In this document: positions 61,801 to 64,000 of the stretch, piece after piece | Position numbering within the stretch: the stretch's first letter is position 1 | Layout: every line of letters begins with the position of its first letter | From: Owenia fusiformis | Lineage: Eukaryota; Annelida; Polychaeta; Sabellida; Oweniidae | DNA: 64,000 nucleotides | Direction: 5' to 3' | NCBI GenBank assembly: GCA_903813345.2 | Contig: CAIIXF020000012.1 | Location: 28,036,684-28,100,683, forward strand | Translations under genes and position numbers: made by a program | The notes under the pieces: generated by a model | Told to the model about the DNA's origin: nothing | The model's database searches: none | What the model saw: only the letters and a program-made list of their open reading frames with translations

Positions 61801-62422
61801 TGTGCATAGAGATGAGATTTGCACATTTGGGGCATGTTTTGTAAGGAGCTGTAGTTTTTGACTCAATTGGTAGATTATTATCAAACTTTCACAACAAAAT
61901 TCACATTGAATGATCTAAATAATTCTGAAATTTCAAGGCAAAATATGCAAAATTGACCGAGTTATTCAACTTTCTTACGGTCCTGGTTTTTTGGACACCC
62001 TGTATTAAATAGATCAAAACTAAACTGAAAGCTTACAATGTAAAAATCTAAGTAGATTATACAAATTCACTATTTAGTGTCCTTCATTGGGCTGAACATC
62101 CACCCCACAAATAACACAAAGTTATAAAAAAGAATTCTAAAATCTGCAGTTTTAATTTTTTGTTTATTTTGATCATGTGACCTTAGCTAAGTAGTCTACT
62201 CACATGACTCAGTTTTGAAGAGAACCATTTTCTGTCCAAGCCTTCGCGTCGACTTGCAGAAGAATCAATACGAAAATCCCACATTCCGTTTAGATCCTTC
62301 ATTTCTCTGGACTCTGATTCCCTTGGATAAAGTAGACATTGCACTCCTGGCAACAGTAATCCAGCGTAAAGGAAGATAATAAGAAGTTTTTCGGGACCAA
62401 ATTTCCCGGCGGTGACCTCCAT
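37691..62422 (-). CDS. GUSB: Beta-glucuronidase (lysosomal, GH2), whole gene span, 12 exons
   Basis: Hydrolyses terminal beta-glucuronate from glycosaminoglycans and glucuronides in lysosomes (family knowledge). Twelve exons join in consistent phases to 644 aa, against about 651 in human GUSB. Order: signal peptide (1-29), GH2 sugar-binding domain (about 35-230), Ig-like GH2 domain (about 235-345), TIM barrel (about 350-644). Catalytic acid/base Glu447 lies in WSVANEPAS and the nucleophile Glu537 in [17 protein letters not shown] supplies the active-site tyrosines, and [13 protein letters not shown] matches the conserved C-terminal region. The 11.7-kb intron 7 contains a GST gene on the other strand. 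Exon 9 is duplicated, the exon 10 acceptor is repeated 27 times, and the exon 5 acceptor is doubled. Exons are listed separately. The gene looks intact. Confidence 0.95.
38067..38202 (-). CDS. GUSB: GUSB exon 11
   Basis: 136 bases between TATTTCAG and C|GTAAGT; residues 549-594. Conserved [20 protein letters not shown]. Confidence 0.92.
38203..39871. other. GUSB intron 10
   Basis: No gene seen inside. A short fragment near 39690-39735 belongs to the repeat also seen at 45165. Confidence 0.5.
39872..40048 (-). CDS. GUSB: GUSB exon 10 (nucleophile exon)
   Basis: 177 bases, phase 0 at both ends, acceptor CTACTTGTAG|GCT and donor AGG|GTGAGT. Encodes residues 490-548: [16 protein letters not shown] ... 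[19 protein letters not shown], with nucleophile Glu537. This is the only complete copy: the acceptor and first 108 bases are repeated 26 times upstream in the transcript (40049-43604). Confidence 0.93.
40049..43604 (-). repeat. 26-unit array of acceptor plus partial GUSB exon 10, 136-bp period
   Basis: Units are exactly 136 bp: the exon starts at 40048 and 43584 differ by 3536, or 26 x 136. Each unit holds 28 intronic bases with a complete 3' splice site (ATTATTATCTACTTSTAG) and the first 108 bases of exon 10 (36 codons, through DLTNW). It then joins directly to the next intronic segment (TTGG|TTTAATG). No unit but the last has the rest of the exon or its donor, and all lack the Glu537 codon. 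The base at -4 of the acceptor varies (12 of the 27 copies have G, 15 have C). Most shared differences in the coding part are silent; one unit has a stop. Not independently coding; the array lies within intron 9. Confidence 0.95.
43605..44179. other. Upstream part of GUSB intron 9
   Basis: Single-copy AT-rich intron sequence between exon 9b and the array. Nothing else recognised. Confidence 0.4.
44180..44267 (-). CDS. GUSB: GUSB alternative exon 9b
   Basis: 88 bases between TTTATTTAG and GCA|GTAAGTA. Residues 460-489: [18 protein letters not shown] then [11 protein letters not shown]. Same length and phase as exon 9a, 140 bp away. Confidence 0.88.
44320..44407 (-). CDS. GUSB: GUSB alternative exon 9a
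   Basis: 88 bases between ATTAATCCAG and GCA|GTAAGTA. Residues 460-489: [18 protein letters not shown] then [11 protein letters not shown]. The part before TFV is nearly identical to exon 9b. Most differences fall in the last 11 codons, a loop next to the conserved barrel strand. Confidence 0.88.
44920..45069 (-). CDS. GUSB: GUSB exon 8 (acid/base exon)
   Basis: 150 bases, acceptor ACTTGCAG|T, donor AA|GTAAGT. Encodes [20 protein letters not shown] and [19 protein letters not shown], with acid/base Glu447 in the NEP motif. Confidence 0.93.
45240..45860. repeat. Possible degenerate MITE
   Basis: Contains GTATTCACTAAAAATGA twice (about 45357 and 45401) and a CCCTTCGGGCCCTTCGGGC run near 45762. 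The ends look weakly inverted. The frame 45473-45664 is not supported as a gene. Confidence 0.3.
45950..46800. repeat. ~305-bp tandem repeats ending in a GACGGACAGACGG run
   Basis: About 2.6 copies of a unit with TCTTTACAGTGACATGGCTT, AAGTGAATTTCGC, AAAATGGCGACCATTTTG, GAACCAGAAGTCATAGGGG. A GGACAGACGGATGGATGGAC microsatellite-like tract follows. A related block lies at 56410-56720. Typical of molluscan genomes, in my experience of such sequence. Confidence 0.6.
47116..47152 (+). CDS. GST exon 1, copy 1
   Basis: ATGGCAGAATACAAACTC... encodes [13 protein letters not shown], with the catalytic Tyr (Tyr8) and donor AGAG|GTAAGA, phase 1. A second identical exon starts at 47345. Upstream, a 47-50-bp block (CAGTACTATGTAGGTT ... 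GGTCATAAGTCAAT) is repeated at about 46964 and 47012. Confidence 0.85.
47116..53617 (+). CDS. Glutathione S-transferase, pi-like, whole gene span, 5 exons
   Basis: Conjugates glutathione to electrophiles, cytosolic (family knowledge). Exons 47116-47152 (or 47345-47381), 50092-50279, 52173-52358, 52987-53052 and 53375-53617 join in phase to 239 aa. The N-terminal thioredoxin fold has Tyr8 and [10 protein letters not shown] (79-88), with the cis-Pro at 81. The helical domain has [19 protein letters not shown] and a tail like pi-class GSTs. Compared with a usual ~210 aa there is a ~26-residue insertion after Trp33-type position (about 38-65). The G-site Ser of the usual (E/Q)S motif is Cys94 ([11 protein letters not shown]). 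Nested antisense in GUSB intron 7. Possible poly(A) signal AATAAA at 53957. Confidence 0.88.
47345..47381 (+). CDS. GST exon 1, copy 2 (alternative)
   Basis: Identical coding sequence to copy 1, 229 bp downstream, with about 30 identical bases before the ATG and a similar donor region. Either copy splices in phase to 50092. Confidence 0.75.
47536..47680 (-). repeat. Inverted copy of the 4199-4600 repeat
   Basis: GTTCAATNTTAAGTCAGATT, TGTAGATGATTTTGAAAAAA, CAAGTTGAAAAAGACCTTT match the minus strand of that repeat. It is followed by a palindrome-rich stretch to about 47890 (GCTAAGNGCTCTTAG, AAAACGTTTTAGC). Confidence 0.55.
47900..48770. other. GST intron 1, nothing recognised
   Basis: AT-rich. 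A short inverted theme (AATGTTGACCTNNTTTT near 48204 and its inverse near 48520) suggests a decayed foldback element. Confidence 0.3.
48775..49590 (+). mobile_element. LINE remnant with internal deletion
   Basis: 48772-48860 encodes [20 protein letters not shown], a reverse transcriptase motif (usual form GVPQGSxLGPLLFLxYxNDLP). It is followed almost at once by the ORF2 C-terminal part: [20 protein letters not shown] (C-x-C, H, C). Most of the domain between is missing. The 3' end has CAATAAAACCTCTTGATAAA. Degenerate. Confidence 0.7.
49790..49900 (+). pseudogene. Degenerate third copy of the GST exon-1 region
   Basis: CTCTCCGACTATTATTTTTA corresponds to the end of exon 1, then GCATTTCTAGGAAAAACTTA and GTAACAAGTTTTGTGATTGC match the intron after exon 1 at 47160 and 54560. 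No ATG and no donor remain. Confidence 0.6.
50092..50279 (+). CDS. GST exon 2
   Basis: Acceptor CAAAACAG|GT, donor ACT|GTAAGT. Residues 13-75: [19 protein letters not shown], then a longer than usual acidic and aromatic segment ending [14 protein letters not shown]. Confidence 0.85.
50295..50871 (-). mobile_element. Mariner/Tc1 remnant in GST intron 2
   Basis: TA-flanked, with ~140-bp inverted ends (CAGGGTGG...). The minus-strand frame (50608-50396) has [16 protein letters not shown] and [16 protein letters not shown], the usual C-terminal part of mariner-type transposases. The catalytic domain is missing. It starts only 15 bases after the exon 2 boundary. Confidence 0.75.
51120..51945. mobile_element. 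Repeat family R1, compact inverted element
   Basis: Left arm (51120-51420) and right arm (51600-51860) are inverted copies: AATCANTGATTGTGAGTCTCAC, CACAGAAATACCTTTCA and GTTTTGGTCCCCAGATGTGAGAAG-type blocks. Both arms keep an open frame with [16 protein letters not shown], which may be chance or an old coding remnant. Confidence 0.65.
52173..52358 (+). CDS. GST exon 3
   Basis: Acceptor CATTGCAG|ACA, donor TTT|GTAAGT; residues 76-137. Holds the GSH-binding loop [18 protein letters not shown] and [11 protein letters not shown]. Confidence 0.88.
52987..53052 (+). CDS. GST exon 4
   Basis: 66 bases, acceptor TTTTACAG|AAA, donor CAG|GTATGA; residues 138-159 ([22 protein letters not shown]), helix in the C-terminal domain. 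Confidence 0.8.
53375..53617 (+). CDS. GST exon 5 (C terminus)
   Basis: Acceptor TTTTTTAG|AAA, stop at 53615-53617; residues 160-239. [20 protein letters not shown] carries the N-capping box and hydrophobic staple typical of GSTs. Confidence 0.9.
   Translation, partial: KLLEKNKKGEGYFVGDRVSIADYAMLDLLDACISLSSTMLDAYPTLKAFYDRMASREKIAACKASEKYKSFYVAGNLGRK
53957..53962 (+). promoter_or_regulatory. Candidate GST polyadenylation signal
   Basis: AATAAA, 340 bases after the stop codon, in an AT-rich 3' flank. Confidence 0.4.
54516..54552 (+). CDS. Orphan GST exon 1 (copy 4)
   Basis: Encodes [13 protein letters not shown] with donor AGAG|GTATGA, phase 1, downstream of the complete GST gene. Intron sequence after it also matches copies 1-3. 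No following GST exons were found before 64000, so this is a remnant of a tandem GST gene or an isolated exon duplication. Confidence 0.6.
55335..56400. repeat. 162-bp tandem repeat, about 5-6 copies with one interruption
   Basis: GTCTTGAAAGTGAAGATTTT recurs at 55747, 55909, 56071 and 56232. Units contain GGACGGAAAATCCAAAATGG and TCAAATGGTTTGGCTGGAAA. A ~260-bp foreign block rich in AATGCGTGACA motifs (about 55410-55680) splits the first copy. Confidence 0.75.
56410..56720. repeat. Relative of the 45950 repeat with GACGGACGGACGG tract
   Basis: Has TCTTTACAGTGAAATGGCTT, then GGACAGACGG runs and two AGCTCACCATGTGAGCTAA palindromes. Confidence 0.55.
56812..56987 (-). CDS. GUSB: GUSB exon 7
   Basis: 176 bases, acceptor ATATTCAG|ATT, donor TT|GTAAGT; residues 352-410: [45 protein letters not shown]. 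Confidence 0.95.
57405..57545 (-). CDS. GUSB: GUSB exon 6
   Basis: 141 bases, phase 0 both ends, acceptor TCTTGCAG, donor GAC|GTTAGT; residues 305-351 with [19 protein letters not shown] and [11 protein letters not shown]. Confidence 0.93.
57871..58067 (-). CDS. GUSB: GUSB exon 5
   Basis: 197 bases, donor AAG|GTGAGT; residues 239-304: [21 protein letters not shown]. The acceptor TTTCTTTCAG|GC has a duplicate 44 bp upstream (exon start would be 58111). Confidence 0.92.
58061..58136 (-). repeat. Duplicated 3' splice site of GUSB exon 5
   Basis: 32-bp copies at 58061-58092 and 58105-58136 differ at one base and each carry CATATTTCTYTCAG|GCCTAGTG. Use of the upstream copy adds 44 bases and meets an in-frame TGA after seven codons. 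Confidence 0.85.
58490..58632 (-). CDS. GUSB: GUSB exon 4
   Basis: 143 bases, acceptor TTCTATAG|G, donor G|GTACAA; residues 191-239: [29 protein letters not shown]. Confidence 0.93.
58669..59012 (+). repeat. Repeat family R3, copy 2
   Basis: Matches 28377-28733 in order and orientation; sits in GUSB intron 3. Confidence 0.7.
59668..59745. repeat. 23-bp minisatellite
   Basis: About three copies of GGGGTATATAGTATACCAAG, then AAG, within GUSB intron 3, just beside exon 3. Confidence 0.65.
59768..59943 (-). CDS. GUSB: GUSB exon 3
   Basis: 176 bases, acceptor TTTTATAG|TGG, donor AG|GTATGT; residues 133-191: [40 protein letters not shown]-like conserved stretch ([18 protein letters not shown]). 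Confidence 0.95.
60533..60709 (-). CDS. GUSB: GUSB exon 2
   Basis: 177 bases, acceptor TTTTTAG|ACT, donor GTG|GTAAGT; residues 74-132: [37 protein letters not shown]. Confidence 0.95.
60766..60950 (+). repeat. Repeat family R2, copy 2
   Basis: Same order as 7655-7830; inverted ends GCCCATAGCCAG and GGCTACTATGGGC. In GUSB intron 1. Confidence 0.5.
61027..62002 (-). mobile_element. Mariner/Tc1 transposon, degenerate, in GUSB intron 1
   Basis: TA on both sides (61025-61026 and 62003-62004) and ~210-bp inverted ends starting CAGGGTGTCCAAAAAA. Minus-strand frames keep transposase pieces: [35 protein letters not shown] and NVYTDRP, matching the second and third catalytic Asp regions (QDGAPPH and WPxxSPDLNP types). 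Several stops and frame changes, and a missing N-terminal part, mean it is inactive. Confidence 0.8.
62204..62422 (-). CDS. GUSB: GUSB exon 1 (signal peptide)
   Basis: ATG 62422, donor CAT|GTGAGT, phase 0. Signal peptide [19 protein letters not shown] then [10 protein letters not shown]; the mature part starts [20 protein letters not shown]. The start fits human GUSB in length and context (TGCAATGG). Confidence 0.93.
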
Positions 62423-62452
62423 TGCACTGATGAACTCTGGGTAAAATCCTAC

Positions 62453-62492
62453 GAATATGATTGGTTCATTTAGAAATTCTCAACTTCCGTGT
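62453..62492 (-). promoter_or_regulatory. Candidate GUSB promoter motifs
   Basis: On the minus strand ACACGGAAGTTG (ETS-like) and GAACCAATCAT (CCAAT box) lie about 70 and 40 bases before the ATG. No TATA box close by, as usual for housekeeping lysosomal genes. Confidence 0.35.
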
Positions 62493-63005
62493 CTAAAAAT
62501 AGTAACAAATGTGGAAATATAAAGTTCTACAAATTATGGATTATCATTTGATTGTCTGAATACTCATGAGGTGAGTACAGTTAATTTATTTTTCTGTAAA
62601 GCTTATTTGAAAAGTGTAGACTTAGGTTTAGTTTTGTCAGAAGTAGACTCAAGGCTTCACACAATCACAAGAGGAAGAGCTCTGATTTCATTTTGAATTT
62701 GATTCATATTTTTTCTGTGAATTTTTTTCAAAAAATGAACCATGAGTCGACATGCATTTCCTGTATTTTTTCCGAGTCATATGCATTGTTTCCCAATAAA
62801 TGATCTAGAGATTAGGCGGTAGATCTAAAGGTAACATGATTTCTACTATTTTACTCCAGAATTCCATTCTGGTATGGCATTGCCAGAGCACAGATGGCAG
62901 AATTTTTTAAGGTACAGCTGGAAAGTAACATTTTGGTAAAAAATTGCTATACCTGCACATGTTATTTTCTGGTACAAAATAAAGTATGAAGGCTAGTTCA
63001 ACGTC

Positions 63006-63069
63006 GTTAAACTCAATAACGGCGTTATTTATTATTAAGAATTTTCTTGGGGCCGTTATTGAGTTTAAC
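63006..63069. repeat. Perfect 18-bp stem hairpin
   Basis: GTTAAACTCAATAACGGC, a ~27-base loop, then GCCGTTATTGAGTTTAAC. It could be a small MITE or a structured transcript. Confidence 0.6.
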
Positions 63070-64000
63070 CTCTTTACTATTCTTTCCATTGATGCAAGTT
63101 TTGGATCCACCCAAACCATTTTTCCGCGATAACATGCATACTTGACAACAATATAAAAACACATAACATCAAGCGATTCAACACAATATTATTGTATTAA
63201 ATGGTCATTAATACGAGTAAAATGAGGTTAAACTTACCAATCTCTAAAATGACATTTCCGCATGTCCGTCGTTGTGTCTGTTCGTCCCGGGTTAAAATTT
63301 AAACTATTGAAACGAAATTGTTGTCAAATAGATTGATAATTATTATGCGATTACTCGGGATAAAATAACCATTTTTGAGGATAGCAGGTATCTTTGATTG
63401 ATTTATATAGCACTTGTATACACACAAAATAGTTATTAATTGCAAACCTACTGTTCGTTGATGCAGTGTCGCAATGACGGTTAATTCCTGATAGGATTTG
63501 CAATTTCGATGTTACCGGAGCTGACCGATATTTTCGTAAAATTCCAAACCTGTCTCCAATATTTTCGTAATTATGCATCAATATGGTCTAAGGGGGATAC
63601 GGGATGGTGTGTATGTATTTATAAGGTATGTATGCATGCTTGAATCACATTATTTATGTAATATTACCATGTTTTCGGAGTTTAATTGGTTCCGCTTGTT
63701 GGAACCTGCGGAACGATTAAATTAACGCATCAAGGGCAAAATGGTCATGGAGGTTAGACCTAGCCGGGGCAATAAGACATGTCAGATAAGAAACGAGGCC
63801 CAGGCTAGGTCTAATGTTGTTGGACTATATGAAGGCATGTGTCAATTTCCTTGCTTTTTTCAGGAAAGTATCATTACATTGTCTTCTTTTAGAATATCTG
63901 GTAGGGGTTCAATGGAAACTCCAGGAAATTCTGATATTTCACACTTTCTATTTTTCCAAATTTTCTTTCAAAATTTCCAGACAACACAGGAGCTACCATT
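63070..64000. other. Upstream of GUSB, nothing coding recognised
   Basis: No exon with supported splice sites. A short inverted pair (GTTAGACCTAGCC near 63753, GGCTAGGTCTAA near 63803) is seen. Confidence 0.3.

Noticed and set aside
1-64000. tRNA, rRNA or other structural RNA genes
   Set aside because: I looked for tRNA box motifs and cloverleaf ends and found none I could support by eye.

Overview
The window is AT-rich nuclear DNA from an animal. It has GT-AG introns, many MITEs and foldback elements, LINE and Penelope-like remnants, and no bacterial gene layout. Molluscan-type repeats (GACGGACAGACGG runs, AAAATGGCGACCATTTTG blocks, TTGACCTTGAGAAGG repeats) suggest a marine lophotrochozoan, perhaps a bivalve. 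That placement is inference; the sequence itself shows only a metazoan.

Region by region. At 0.5-0.7 kb (minus) lies the first coding exon of a secreted protein (gene A). Three exons of a paralogue (gene B) lie at 12.8-16.3 kb on the same strand, with a matching promoter region. Between and around them are nested foldback elements (0.85-2.56 kb), a mariner-type MITE, a Penelope-like GIY-YIG remnant, several palindromic MITEs, a 5'-truncated LINE with an 11-bp target duplication, and a 73-bp minisatellite.

17.45-35.95 kb is a set of nested mobile elements. A ~4-kb foldback (E1, arms of more than 1.3 kb) has been split by E2 (31580-35456, 5-bp duplication), by E4 (18971-19599) and by a 10.66-kb segment, E3 (20483-31140). 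E3 has 18-bp inverted ends and TA flanks. Within E3 lies what looks like a small multi-exon host-type gene on the minus strand (gene C, about 30.4-24.1 kb), product unknown.

37.7-62.4 kb holds a complete 12-exon lysosomal beta-glucuronidase gene (GUSB, minus strand, predicted 644 aa, catalytic Glu447 and Glu537). Its 11.7-kb intron 7 contains a complete 5-exon pi-like glutathione S-transferase gene on the opposite strand (47.1-53.6 kb), with extra copies of GST exon 1.

The most unusual feature is repeated tandem duplication of 3' splice sites in GUSB. Exon 5 has a duplicated acceptor 44 bp upstream. Exon 9 is present as two 88-nt versions separated by a 52-nt intron, so reading frame and spacing both favour use of only one. 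The acceptor plus first 108 nt of exon 10 is repeated as 26 extra copies of exactly 136 bp (40049-43604), each lacking the 5' splice site and the catalytic nucleophile. Only the last copy continues into a full exon with a good donor, so correct splicing presumably depends on exon definition. I know of no description of such a decoy-acceptor array in a beta-glucuronidase gene, but I could not search.
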